NCBI GenBank assembly: GCA_010909165.1
Contig: MU008155.1
Location: 620,001 to 684,000 of the forward strand
From: Anthoceros angustus
Taxonomy: Eukaryota > Streptophyta > Anthocerotopsida > Anthocerotales > Anthocerotaceae
Reading direction: 5' to 3'
Length of the DNA: 64,000 bases
A model generated the notes under the pieces. That model worked only from the letters and a program-made list of their open reading frames with translations. It was not told the DNA's origin and made no database searches. Shown piece after piece: positions 1-11,201 of this stretch (positions within the stretch are counted from its first letter, which is position 1; each line of letters opens with the position of its first letter). A program made the position numbers and the translations under genes.

Positions 1-67
1 CGATGCTCTCCATCTCCTCACACTTGCAGACCAGCACAGAGACACACACAATGGACAGCAAATAGGC

Positions 68-805
68 GTGCGCCCAGTACCAGCAGATTTACGGACATAT
101 AGATGGAGGCACGCTCAATCAGCAGGAGCATTTCTTAACAAGACTCACCAACACGGAGGAACATCACCGGGTGTGGACCACATTGGGCTCAGCAGTGCTA
201 GCGCGGGCAAGCGCGCCCCATCACAAAACACGCACGGCGAAGGCATGCCCATGGAAAGCCCTTCATCACGCTTAGGATTGGGACCATCCTCCTCCGGCGG
301 CCCATCCTCGGGAGCGCGCCCTCACGGCCATCATGAACAGGCGGATACGAGTATTTTTTACCAACCTTTCAACACACATGCGCGGGGCGACTTTCGGCCA
401 CACAACTTCAATCCCGGCTCTCAACCTCGACCCGGCACCCCAAAAGCAAGTAGGCAACTATATTTTAATATAAATAATGATCCTAACTCCATCATTCAAC
501 CTACAAATACTCAAGTTGCTGAAGATTCTCTTCTCGAGGATATTATTATTGAGGACACCACACAACTAGATGATCCCGTTGACACAAGAGGCAGGCGTCC
601 TCAAAGACTCGATGCCCTGAGTGTGTCGCTCATGAAGTACCTTGCTCAGTCCCTTTGTGAGGAGGTCAGCTGTGTTGTCGTTGGTGTTCACGTAACTCAA
701 AGCAATATGTTTGTTGGCCACCACTTGTCGAATGAAGTGGTGCTGGATCTCTACATGCTTAGTCCTTGCATGCAGAACTGGATTAAGTATCATCGCTATA
801 GCTGA
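68..805 (+). CDS. Unassigned 245-codon open frame antisense to the copia 3' end
   Basis: This frame has no ATG at its 5' edge; the first internal Met lies near codon 60. It is rich in Ser, Pro, Gly and His in its first 100 residues, then acidic (a run containing SLLEDIIIEDTTQL). Its last 200 bases or so are simply antisense to the copia RNase H region, so only about 68-600 could be real. I recognise no domain. It occupies the place where the copia 3' untranslated region and 3' LTR should be. It could be part of another element joined at a deletion break, an antisense frame carried by the retroelement, or chance. Confidence 0.2.
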   Translation: MRPVPADLRTYRWRHAQSAGAFLNKTHQHGGTSPGVDHIGLSSASAGKRAPSQNTHGEGMPMESPSSRLGLGPSSSGGPSSGARPHGHHEQADTSIFYQPFNTHARGDFRPHNFNPGSQPRPGTPKASRQLYFNINNDPNSIIQPTNTQVAEDSLLEDIIIEDTTQLDDPVDTRGRRPQRLDALSVSLMKYLAQSLCEEVSCVVVGVHVTQSNMFVGHHLSNEVVLDLYMLSPCMQNWIKYHRYS

Positions 806-2085
806 CTGATTATCACACTGCAGATTTGTGGGTTCCAGCTGTTCTTCATACACATCCTTGAGGAATTGACGTATCCACAGAATCTTCTTACCAGCTAGTG
901 AGGCAGCTGCGTATTCGGCTTCTGTGGATGATAGGCAAACTGTTTGCATCTTTTTACTTGCCCATGAGACACATGATCCGTTGATCATCATGCAGTATGC
1001 TGCAGTCGACTTCCTTGCATCTGGATCCCCTGCCCAGTCTGCATCTGAGAAGGCTGTTAGTGTGAATGGCGGAATGGGGTTTCCAGCGTACCTCAGTCCT
1101 AGGGTTTTAGTTCCCTTCATATATCTAAGAATTTGCTTCACACAGGTCCAATGTGCGATGCCTGGATTTGACAGATATCTCGATGCAATGTTGACAGCTT
1201 GGGCAATGTCAGGTCGTGTCCAAATGGAGAGGTATAGGAGGCTACCGACTGCTTCGCTGTAAGGTATGTTGGTCATTTCCTTTGCTTCCTCTGGTGTTGC
1301 TGGACAATCTTCAGCTGATACTTTTTCCCCTACAGCTATGGGTGTTGACACCGGCTTGGCTTCCCTCAGGTTGAAACGTTCAAGCAGCTGATCCACATAA
1401 TGTGACTAGTGGATGAAGAATGTGTGATCGGTGATACTTCTCTCAAACTGAACTCCAAGGGCGAATTTCAGTGGTCCCATATCCGAGACCTCATATTCCT
1501 TTGACAGCAAGTCCTTCACATGCTGGATGAGAGCTGGATCACTGCCAAAGATGAAGTTATCGTCGACGTAAAGTGTTACAATTACGAATTGCTTCCCTGT
1601 CCTCATTGAATACAGACTTGTATCAGCAGTGAGGGGTATAAAACCACTCTTCTTCAAGTATAGGTCTACTGTCTCATTCCATACTTGAGCAGATTGTTTA
1701 AGCCCGTAAAGAGATTTGAGTAGCTTGCAAACCTTGTTCGGATTTTTCACAAACCCTGGAGGTTGGAGCATGTATATCTCTTCTTGCAAGGTGCCGTAGA
1801 GGAATGTCGTTTTAACATTAACTTGATGTATCTCCAGGTGATGATGGGCTGCAAAAGCTAGCAAAATGCGTATGGAAGTGGACTTTATCACAGGGCTGTA
1901 CAGTCTATCCTCTTCGTAGTCAAACCCTGGGGTTTGTGTGAAGCCTCTGGCTACGAGTCTTCCTTTGTATCTTGATACGGTGCCATCGGGGTTCAGCTTT
2001 CGTCTGAAGGTCCACTTGCACGAAATGGGCTTCCTCCCTAGTGGCAGATCCGTGAGTTCCCATGTCTTGTTGTCATGATCAATGA
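566..2085 (-). pseudogene. copia reverse transcriptase and RNase H remnant
   Basis: After the frameshift the protein runs LPLGRKPISCKWTFR, KGRLVARGFTQTPGFDY, then LYGLKQSAQVW and the catalytic YVDD (about 1570-1560). A TAG replaces a probable CAG at 1404 (FFIH-stop-SHYVDQLLERF). RNase H follows with FSDADWAGD, SSTEAEY, DNQSAI and the end motif NTADLLTKGL. Both enzymes are recognisable but broken. Confidence 0.88.
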
Positions 2086-4100
2086 ATTGTATTCGTCCTT
2101 TGCGGCAGCTGTCCAGTTGGGAGAGTTGAAGGCTTCTTCAATGGTGAGGGGTACTCCCTGCATTTCATTTGCCGAAAGTGCTTGGTGCAAGGCGAGCTGT
2201 ACATGGTCCACTTGTGGTTGCTGAGAATTAAGTGGTGTGTCTTCTGCTGTGATTGTGGCTTGCTGTTGGACGATTGGGTCGCCTGGAGCGTACGGTGGTT
2301 CAATCCATTCTGATCGAGGAGGTTTATGCCTGGTGGATCTTCGTGGTTGCCGAACTGGAGGGTTAGGAAACTGGGAGGAATCTGGGATTGGGTTTACCTC
2401 TGCCGTTACCCGTACGAGTTTAGGTGTAGCTCCATCTGAATCTGGTGCTGGTAAGTCTTGCTGTGAGGGCAATGGATTACCGGGAAGTGAGTTGACCTGC
2501 TGTTGCTGGTTTAACCTTGGCTGAGTGTTAATGACTGATGTTGGCTGCGCAGGTTTCTGGTTGATGGGGGCTCTAGATGGGATGGCTACTGGTGCGGGTT
2601 GCTGTGCTGCTGGTAATATCTGTTGTCCTGCTGACTGATGCTGGTACACCTCTGGAACTTGTGATTCATCAAAAGTGTCATCATATGTGCCCCCCTCAAG
2701 GGCAAGAGGGGTGGCAGGATCAGTGGGAAAGCCTTGTATGCTAGCAGGAGGTAAAGGTGTGGCAGTGTCTATGCTGGTGAGGTAATGTTGTATGAGGTGA
2801 CTTTCATTAAAGTGAGCGCTTCTAGAATGGAGGACCTCTCTGCTGACGGGGTCCCATAGCTTGTAGGCTTTGACTTGGTCAGAATAACCTATGAGAAGGA
2901 GCTTACGGCCTTTATCGTCCCATTTTCGGCGAGAAGCATCTGCTATGTGGGCGAAGGTTGGACTCCCGAAAATTCTGAAATGAGATATCCTAGGCTTATT
3001 TCCTGTCCATCTCTCATAGGGTGTTGTATTTGGAAGTTCCTTAGTTGGGAGAGGATTTTTGAGATAGATGGAGGTAGCGACAGCTTCTGCCCAGTAACCC
3101 TTTGATAGGCCAGCTAATTTGAGGAGTGACCGTGAAATTTCTAGCAAAGACCTGTTCAGTCTCTCAGCAAAGGGATTTTGGGCAGGTGTATGAGGGACGG
3201 TGTACTGACATAAAATTCCCTTTAATTTGCAGAAGGACTGGAAGGAGTGGCTGGTGAACTCTCCACCGTTATCAGTTCGGAGGGTGCCTACCAGGAAACC
3301 TGTTTGTCTCTCACTTGTCAGGAGGAACTCTTGAAAGCAAGCTAGGGCTTCGTCCTTGTGCTTGAGAAAGAAGATATGTGTGTCTCTGCTCCACTCATCC
3401 ATGAAAGTGGGGAAATAGGAATGTCCTCCTAAGGAAGTTGTGCTCATGGAGCCACTAATGTCAGAGTGTATCACCTCAAGTAGTCGGCGAGCTCGTGTCG
3501 GTGATGGGTCATTGAAAGGGAGTTGATTCAGTTTTGTGTACTTGCAGATCTCACAGAAGAAGTCTTGTGGCACACTGATTTTAATGGGGTCCCTATACAT
3601 TGATGGGTTGGCAAGGGCATTGAGGTACCTTGGATTCATGTGGCCTGCTCTGCAGTGCCATAAGAGTGATGTCTGTGGATTTCCTTTGTTGGAACTGTCA
3701 ACTAACAATGATAAAGCTGAATGGATGTTTAACAGGTATAGATCATTGTATGGAAGGCCATGTGCAAGAGCAGTTTGTGTTGGGTCCTTAGCATGGTTGA
3801 TGGTACAGTGGTTACCTTGGAATACTACTACCAGGTCATGTTCTGTGGCCAGCTTGCGTACAAGACTCCGTTGATAATGAGGTACTCTCCATTTGATAAT
3901 CGAAGTCGAACTTCGCCAGTTCCTTCAATTGACAATGCACTGTCGTCTCCAAGTAATACATGCTAATCCGACAAGACTTGGTGGTATGTTTCGAACATAT
4001 CTCTGCTGCTACAGATGTGTGTGGTGGCCCCGGAGTCGAGAAACCGCCTGTTTGGATCAGTCCTGGTCAATGTGAGGCAAACTGCTAGAATGGAGCTTCT
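2038..4100 (-). pseudogene. copia protease and integrase remnant
   Basis: Around 4050-4000 the minus strand reads FLDSGATTHICSS, the retropepsin D-S-G-A motif. An open stretch from 3708 carries the GAG-pre-integrase zinc site (HCRAGH ... CEIC), the integrase core with D (HSDISG), D (RTDNGGEF) and E (in AERLNRSLLE), then YWAEAV and the long Pro/Gln-rich linker typical of copia pol. Between protease and integrase the frame has stops. The frame shifts near 2080: EYNSLI continues in another frame as HDNKTWELTDLPLGRKPI. Confidence 0.85.
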
Positions 4101-4139
4101 TGGAGGCTGCTTTGCTCCTGTAGTCATATGTGACTCATG

Positions 4140-5066
4140 TCACAAGCCGTCTCTGCGTGGCTCTCCTGATTGCTTTTTCCTGCACTCGTTCTCGTAGTGT
4201 CCAAGTATTTTGCACCAATTGCATGTGCCTTTCTGACCTCTGCTGGTAAATGGCTTGCTGCCTTGATTAAAACCAGGTTTGGTGAACTGACCAGGTGTTT
4301 TCTGTGTGGAGAAAAAAAGGCCAGTTCTGAATCCTCCTCGTCGTGCACCTCTGCCTCTTGAAGTGAAAGGCACATGAGTTGTTCTAGCATTGGAACGTGT
4401 GCTGCCTGCTCTGCTGGATTCCTCCTCGAGCAGGGCTGCTATCACTTCTGATAATGTGTTGGCTTGTGGTGTCGGCGACGACTGTGATTGACGAAGCAAT
4501 GTATTTTGTGAACTCACAAAAGTTCTGTATGATGCGGGCAACGAAGTCAGAAGGGTGATTGCACCTTGGTATTCAGTGATAGTTGTACCACTGGGGGCCA
4601 GCCTTGCTCGTGCCGAGCGAAAGTTGTGAACATGCTGTTCCACAGTTTCGGACTCCTTCATCTTTTAAGAGTAAAATTGTCTCGTCACCTTTATCAATGT
4701 CATTGAACTTTGTGCTTGAAACATATCGTTGAATGTGCTCCACACACCGTGAGAGGTCGCCTGACCATGGGTATGTTTAAGCATGTTTCTGTCAATGGCA
4801 GAGATGAGTAGATTTCTGGCTCTCTTATCCTTCTTGACCCAAGCTGCTATCTCGTCTGCAGGTGCTGGTGGTGTGGATGTGGTTGATGGCTTGGGAGTGG
4901 TGCCGTCGACGATGGTCATCAGGTCGTGCTCCTCAAGCAGAGCCGTGATCCTCATCTACCAAATGTCATAATCGCTTCCTGTGAAGCGATCTTGGTCACG
5001 AAATTCCATTTTCGTGGTGTTAAAGTTCAATGTCGTGTTTCCAGCAGGTGGATTTGGGTTTGCCAT
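4140..5066 (-). pseudogene. copia gag remnant with zinc knuckle
   Basis: The likely start is MANPNPPAGNTT. A capsid-like segment follows (AAWVKKDKRARNLLISAI and VWSTFNDMFQ resemble the UBN2 family of plant copia gag), ending with a CX2CX4HX4C zinc knuckle (CNWCKILGHYENEC) near 4200. In-frame stops interrupt it after YDIW (about 4956) and after QFYS (about 4664), where neighbouring sequence continues the same protein. It is a nucleocapsid/capsid relic, not a functional gene. Confidence 0.8.
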
Positions 5067-5628
5067 TCTCTGGCGGCGTGTCTTGATTTTGTTAGATGCA
5101 TTTGCGAGAGGGTCAAATGCGAACATATACAAGCGATTCTGAGGCCTGCGTAAGGTGATTGTACCTACATCTTTTGATTGAGGCCGAGCTTGCAAACCTC
5201 TAGATGCAATGCTTCGATTTGAGATTCAATACAATTGGGTTGGAGTCTAATGTACTCGGGTGTTGCAGGTACTACGGCAGGAGATGGTGCAACATATGCG
5301 CATCCATGGCTGTGGCGAGGGCGTGTTGCGAATGCTGTTGGGAATCGTGGTACAGTCGGCGCTCGCGATGGCAGATAGGTTACTCTCCTGCGCAATTGGC
5401 TCTCTTCGGCGTCTCTGATCTTGGTGAATCTTTCTGTGCAACCCTTACAGATTCTTGAGAGCGGTGATGTAGGTCGTCCATGCGGCGCATAGCTTGCTGG
5501 TGAGCGGCGCCGAGGCATCTTGCTGCCGGGCCTGTGCGGCTAGCTGCCGGCACGTCTGCTTCGGGCCATGCTCCTGGATTGCGGACACCCAGGCGCGAGG
5601 CGTGGAGTAGAGGCCGAGCGGCGTATAT

Positions 5629-5641
5629 GGTTGTGATACCA
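5629..5641 (-). other. Primer-binding site (initiator tRNA-Met type)
   Basis: The minus strand reads TGGTATCACAACC immediately after the LTR end. The first eight bases match the plant initiator-tRNA-Met primer site (TGGTATCAGAGC); the rest has diverged. Confidence 0.75.
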
Positions 5642-5877
5642 TGTGGTAGTTGTGAACGCCGAATAGAATGATTTATTGATCTAGGCAAATGCCTTAAATA
5701 CATCTCTTAAGTATGGTTACAACTGCATAACTGTATTTACGGTTTAATTAGTCTAAACTGCCTAAACTTAATAACTGTTCGTAAAGCTCTATGCACGAAA
5801 CGTGCCCTAATAACTTAAGCATGCTTTACAACCTAAGTTCGGCTGCGCACACACACATGCATATATATACTCCAACA
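5642..5877 (-). repeat. 5' LTR of the copia element (236 bp)
   Basis: On the minus strand it starts TGTTGGAGTATATATATG and ends ACTACCACA, giving the TG...CA ends usual for LTRs. It directly abuts the tRNA primer-binding site at 5629-5641, which fixes its inner edge. The outer edge is placed at the last TG/CA-compatible base. The target-site duplication cannot be checked because the other element end is missing. Confidence 0.75.
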
Positions 5878-6640
5878 ATAGAGGGGCAGGGGCTTGAGCT
5901 AGAGATGTGTTTACTCGATGGCACTGATCAGGTCTGGAGGCTGTGGTTGAATGGCAGATCTAGTGTGGCTAAAATTATGGAAAACCTATGGCTCCTGCTG
6001 TGGCTTCTGGGCAGATCTGGACATGTGGCTGAATGTTAGAGCTGGGCTCCCGCTGTGGTTGCTAGGCAAATTTGAAAATGTGGTTGCATGGCAGAGTTGT
6101 GGCTGCTAGAGGCTTAGGCTGCGGCATGAGCCAGAGGCCTACGGCTCGAGGCATGGCTGTGCCTCCTCTAGGTGGGACTATGGCTGCTCGAACAAGCAAA
6201 GGTCTGTTGTTCTAGATTTGCAGATGTGGAGGCTGGCTCGATCTTTGTGTGTTCTAAATTATTGGATTTGGGTGTCTTATGTATCTTGTGCTCACTTGGG
6301 TTGACTTGGGTTGAACAAGTAGCGAATTATCCAGAGTTGGACATTTGTAGTGTTCCTCATGTCCCAATCCACTTGTTGGCTTGTGTGTGCAGGGGGAATT
6401 CCTCTAGGTCCAAACCTGAGGAACATGAAGATAGTGAGGAGGCCAGAGCTATGGAAGATGATGGGCAAGAGGGGACTTTTGCGCAGTCGTTTGGTGATAG
6501 TGAAGAGATTGCAGCCGCGGTGGAAGCGAGCTCACCCGAGGTGCCCAAGCGCCGCAATGGTAGATCCTTGGAATCCAAGAGCAGGGCGATAGAAAAGCAG
6601 AGCCGGAAAAGAAGCTAATACAAGAGTGCTTAAGCCGAGA
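5878..6640. other. No gene seen; degenerate transposon-like sequence
   Basis: The stretch contains loose internal repetition of phrases like GTGGCTGAATG and GGCAGATCTG. A 148-codon plus-strand frame (6172-6618) has an acidic then basic Ser/Glu-rich tail but no recognisable domain and no partner exon. I regard it as decayed repeat DNA. Confidence 0.3.
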
Positions 6641-6829
6641 TCCGCTTAAGCCGATCTCCCAAGGAATGGAAAGTCAAGAGCAAAGTGTGTTCCCGGCAAG
6701 GATCCTTTCCTAGCTCAAAGGCATGCTAAATAGCCATGTCCACCCTTAACCGGGCGAGAAACTCCATAGCGGCAGCACCCGGATCCACAATATGAGAACC
6801 AAGACCAGAAATTCATTAATTCAAAGCAC

Positions 6830-7775
6830 GGCGGGCCCGGTCTGATGTTTTAGAAAGAACTTGTGAGGAAGAAGGAGCGACTATGATCTCCACAAATTTG
6901 TGACCTCAAAGTTTCTCCATATAGGTAGGTGAAGCTAGCTCCAAATCTATTACCTTGTCCTCAACTTTCCAGGCCCGGAAAGCAACATTCTTCACCACTC
7001 GCTCCCGAAATTGCATAGAGAGATTGTTCACTTGGTTAGCAAAACCTAATAAATCCTTCACATATAGATGTATGTAGTTTTTGATGCCCCTGCAATTGAT
7101 TAATCATAAGCCTATGCAATCTCCAGTGTTTAGAATCAATAACTTTGCAAAAAACTTTCCCAAACCGCTGGGACTTGAGCTTTATCTTTGATCGAGCAAA
7201 ATGTGAAATTTCTAAATGCAAAAGCGCAAAGAACTTCTTCAAACCCGAAGCCCTATTTTACGAGAGCAAACTTCATTAGCCGATCCCTCTTAGCACATGA
7301 AGCGTCGAGAAATAGTTGCTATAGCCGAGTCAACATACTCTTGCAATCCCTAAATCACGGTATTATTTTCATCCATGCGTTCCAATAAGTCATCACTAAA
7401 GGCATCCAACATAGCCAAATCCCGTTGTAATTTTTAAATAACAACATTCTTAACACCCAGATCTTGCAAAATCTTTGTCTCCAAGGCATTCATCTGATTA
7501 CCCAGGGTCTACAAAATCTTTGTCTCCAGGCCATTCACCAATATCATCCAGAGTCTGCAAAAGCTTTGACTCCAAGGCATTCACCTGATGTTCCAACGCA
7601 ATCAACTTACTATCCACCAACTTTACTGTAGGTTTCCTAGGTTGAGAACCCAGAGGAACCAAGGACTGAGACACCATACCAATCCACAAAGAAGACCATT
7701 GTGCAACGGACATGGCAAGCAAGCCCCACGCAGGAAACCCACCTTGCACCTCAAAGCCAGCCCCAAGCACCAACA
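6830..7775 (-). pseudogene. Decayed coding relic with repeated helical segment
   Basis: The minus strand shows discontinuous protein-like pieces, for example LEHQVNALESKLLQTLDD, then MNALETKIL, and downstream NQVNNLSMQFRERVVKNVAF and WKVEDKVIDLELASPTYMEKL-like text, interrupted by several stops. The segment coding for VNALESKLL is repeated about three times at 7450-7600. The look is of a coiled-coil retroelement capsid or structural protein, but I cannot name the family. Confidence 0.3.
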
Positions 7776-7829
7776 GAACACCAAAGCATGAGCGAAACCA
7801 GAATTCGGAACCCTAATCTCGGCCAACAA

Positions 7830-8770
7830 ATGCCGAATGCACTAGCAAGGCCATCGCCCCAGGCCCCACATTATGGGGGACCACACCCCCGCCCATACTT
7901 GGACCTCAACACAGCAACCCCCACCAAACTGCAGTGCATGTAAATGACTTGGTACACTCTCCAACTTGTTCCTCAAAGTTTAGCCGATATCCATCCTCCA
8001 TCGACACTGGCAAGAGTGGAATTGGACAGTGCAACGGACCGATCTCGCTATGGCATGGGAGAATCAAGCATGTAAGATGGTTAGGTGGTAGGTTCCACAT
8101 GCTTTGGAAAGCGTGACGTTAATTTGTGTGGAGATTTAGGCCATGCTTGAAATGAGAAACAATTATCTACATACAAGCTTTCCTGTGGACCCGACATGGC
8201 TGTCGGGAGGATTTCAGCACTTACCTTCTTGTATTTCTCTCTAATAGCACTCAATGTCTCCAAGGAAGTTTCGGCTTCATATATGTTGAAAAATTTCGAA
8301 CAAAGCTGACATCCTTTTCTATCGCTAAGCTCGATGTAATTTGAACTCCACTGTGTACAATGCATGAGGCGGCAGAAACATGATGGTGCAACATCCATGG
8401 GATCTTGGCTCCTGACTTGCAACCTTGGTTGGCAAGGTAAAAGATGATGATGAAAAGATTATCCACGTCGACAATTATGGCAGAGGTCTGATTGATCTAA
8501 ATTGGTGCTGCCACTCCATGCACGGTTTAGGGTTTAGGATCAACGCCTCGCAGCTTATACTCAAACAAGTGAAACCAGTGCAATTCCAACATTACCAACA
8601 TCTAAAACCAATATTACCAACATTCCTATCACCGGGGCCATGCATTACGACTTCGACGACGGGTCCTACCTTTGCGTTCAACCAATGCTTTTTTCTCCAG
8701 CCTTACCGATATGGCGGCACGAAGACTTCCATCTACCCCTCCTCCTCCCACCCCCAAGGGGAACAACCCA
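7830..8770. other. No gene seen
   Basis: Only short unsupported frames occur. The plus strand near 8524 contains two telomere-like units (TTTAGGGTTTAGG), common in plant promoters and repeats, but no gene start could be tied to them. Confidence 0.3.
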
Positions 8771-9960
8771 ACAAAGGGCCCATGCCAAGGGACTAACCCG
8801 ATTGCTCATCTCGAACCGCCTTAAAGAATTTCGTGATCGGGATAAGAATAGGCCTACCTACCACAGATGCCGAAGAAGCTGCATCCCCAGCACTAGCCGT
8901 TGTTCTGTACACCGTATTTGCCAACGCCCTCTGCAGGCGATGGATACCCGTTGCTTGAAGAAAGCTACAATACAGGAAAAGGGGAGACTAACCCCATTCT
9001 TGCGATTGTGCTAAGCCTTGGCATAGGCCTGAACGAAGCTGGAGAAATCCTTGTCCATGGCCTCGTGGGTCTCGATGGCAAGGATAACATGCTCACAGAA
9101 GCTGTCCCAGATAGGGTCTGTTACAACCACATCAGCAACAGAAACCTGGTCCTCCCGAGTCAAAAACAGGTCAGCCCTGAGAGAAACACCATTGAGCAGG
9201 GTATATGGGCGCTCTCTATACGGAGAGAATCCACTCTCCTTAGCCATCAAGAACATGATGTCCCAAACAGCGTTGCGTAGCAAGATCCCAAAGTCATTGA
9301 GAGGGGCCCCACAGGCGCACGTTGAGAGAGAGTGGGCCAAAGGTTGGGCAAAACCCAGACAGAACGTCATCTCGGTGGAAAAAGTTGCTGGTGCGAAGTA
9401 GAACGCTTAGATACCGGCCGAGCCAAAAGCCAAGAGCCTACTCTCTTCCCTGAGCAAGAGCGGAGGTGAGCTCGAAGTGGGATTAGGAATGGAGGAATCT
9501 CGGAGAAGGGCCGGCCATTTGCGCTTGCCCATAATGCTTCTCTAAGAGGGACGCTTGAAGCCCACGCAGCCCAACCTTGGGGAGCGAGTAAAAATGTGGC
9601 ATGTCGGCCCTGACGAATAAAGATCTCCTGGCTAACCTCAAGGATGCCTGCAGGGGGAAAGCTCCCACTTTAACGTCTGAGACGAAAGCCTCCGGATGTG
9701 GGAATCCCGGATTAAAAAATGGCAGGCTAAGATGGAGGTAGAGAGGGCCCAGCTCCCTAAGAAGGCCGTTGGCGCAGAGGCCTCCATGGGCCAGCAAACC
9801 GGTGCCCCCAAAAGCGACAAGAAGAAACTCCTGCCACCTTGCCAAATCCCCGGTAGCGCACTCGAAGGTGCCCGGGCCGATGATGTTACCCAACGCCTAC
9901 ATAATCTGTTTCTCAAAACCCCCAGGCTTGACAGGAAAGCTGTGGAGGGAGGTACTGTTT
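8770..9960 (-). pseudogene. Decayed open-frame relic, possibly retroelement C-terminal domain
   Basis: Two long minus-strand frames (9893-9483, and 9370-9011 plus its continuation) read as one interrupted protein. The second contains LRADLFLTREDQVSVADVVV, reminiscent of the RAD-h-h ... D-V-h-V-T-x-P pattern in C-terminal domains of some plant and algal retroelement proteins. Several stops break it. The assignment is by resemblance only. Confidence 0.3.
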
Positions 9961-10157
9961 AGATAAATTACCCTGAGCGATGTGCAAGTTTGCCTTTCCA
10001 CAAAAGAACACAACTAGTACAGGTTTCCTACTCAAACACCCCTGGCAACCACTCTAGTATTCGATAACTTGGGTTGGATCCGAAATCTTTGAATTTGAAC
10101 TCAACCTCATGATAATAATCGGAGATTTTTGCAACAGAAGAAAGATTCCTCGCAAGA

Positions 10158-10240
10158 TCAGGCACATGATGCATGTTCTTAACCAGGCACATGATGCATG
10201 TCCTTAATCAGGCACATGATGCATGTCCTTAATACATGAA
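10158..10240. repeat. Tandem repeat, about 32-bp unit, 3 copies
   Basis: The phrase AGGCACATGATGCATGT(T/C)CTTAA occurs three times in succession. In the copia relic frame it encodes the MHHVP motif, so the motif itself has been multiplied. Confidence 0.8.
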
Positions 10241-10316
10241 AACTGTCCCCCTAGTAGTAGGACCCGTAACATTCCTTTTCCCTTGATGTCATGTGACCTA
10301 TTGTCACCAAGCGCCA

Positions 10317-10437
10317 CTGCATGCCCCATTGGCAATACCTTGTAGCTTGAAAACCAAGGAAGCCCCACTGGCAATACCTCGTAGCTTGAAAACCAAGGAA
10401 GCCCCATTGGCAATACTTCGTAGCTTGAAAACACTGA
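10317..10437. repeat. Tandem repeat, 39-bp unit, 3 copies
   Basis: GCCCCA(T/C)TGGCAATAC is followed by (C/T)TTGTAGCTTGAAAAC or a close variant and CAAGGAA, repeated three times with few changes. The unit is 39 bp, so it keeps frame in the minus-strand copia relic (repeated SSYEVLPMGLPWF). Confidence 0.8.
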
Positions 10438-10469
10438 AGTCAAGATACATACTCTCACCCTTCTTTAAT

Positions 10470-11201
10470 GAAGTCGCCTAATCTCTTTCCGCGAAGCAGG
10501 CGAAGATGTGTTCTTGGTCCTTCTCGCTGACTTGATTGGTTTGGGATGATTTCCCCTTCTTCAAGTCGGATATGTGTATCTTTGTATAAACTGCCTATTA
10601 TATTATAAAGGTATATACTTTAGGGTTTGGGGAACAAAAGTTAAGTTGAACTTTAGAATTATTTTAAACATTCTTAATGGAAATGGTAACCAAACTTTAG
10701 TCTCAGCAGGAGGACACCGATTCTCCTGGAGAGGAAGCCGTGTTTCTGTTTTATTAGCTCCTTCGTCAACACAACAGCCGGTCAGGCTTACAATGCAATT
10801 CTTCGTCTGCAGGAGCTGCCCTCCTGGTGAAAGAACAGTGGCAATTCGGGACCGGACTGATTAGTGTTTCCTTGTCAGTAAGCGGCCTCCTACCTCCCAA
10901 ACGCGGCCTACAGGTTTCCCGCTCAGGCATTCCCTTTGGCAGACAGTTACATAAAATGATTGCATTCATTGTAGAGGCTGAAGCATCAATGTATCTCCTA
11001 GCGTTGTGTGAGCAGAACGTTTGGTCTTCCTTGTGCTTTCCCGTCAGAAACTGCCAAGACACAAGAGAAGCAAATCGGTCGGGATGGCTCAAAGCTTGTG
11101 AGCAAAGTGTTAGCAGACATTATCTGCGTGCGTAACGTGTCTGTTGTACAAAGTGCAGAGCACCACTATATCCGGATGCAAGTGAGCGCTAGAAACAAAA
11201 C
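10470..11201. other. Kinesin 3' flank, no separate gene
   Basis: Small frames on both strands lack domains or splice partners. This probably holds the kinesin 3' untranslated region and polyadenylation region. Confidence 0.35.

Larger units (their letters stand above)
566..5877 (-). mobile_element. Degenerate Ty1/copia LTR retrotransposon, 3' LTR missing
   Basis: Order on the minus strand is 5' LTR, initiator-Met-type primer site, gag, protease, integrase, reverse transcriptase, RNase H. Integrase before reverse transcriptase is the Ty1/copia arrangement. Coding is broken by at least three in-frame stops (about 4956, 4664 and 1404) and a frameshift near 2080, so the copy cannot be autonomous. 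No second copy of the 5642-5877 LTR is seen in bases 1-565, so the left end was deleted, or the 3' LTR lies outside the window beyond extra sequence. Confidence 0.9.
9970..10460 (-). pseudogene. Second copia relic: protease / GAG-pre-integrase segment
   Basis: The minus strand reads VALGDNRSHDIKGKG, then IKDMHHVPD and LARNLSSVAKI. This is the pattern between protease and integrase of copia polyproteins (GD-N-x-H-x-I-x-G-x-G ... hHVP-x-L-x-x-NLhSV). The segment upstream of VALGDN and the MHHVPD segment are each tandemly repeated in the DNA. No LTRs were identified. Confidence 0.6.

Noticed and set aside
1-565. 3' LTR of the copia element
   Set aside because: No stretch matching the LTR at 5642-5877 is present; reported as missing.
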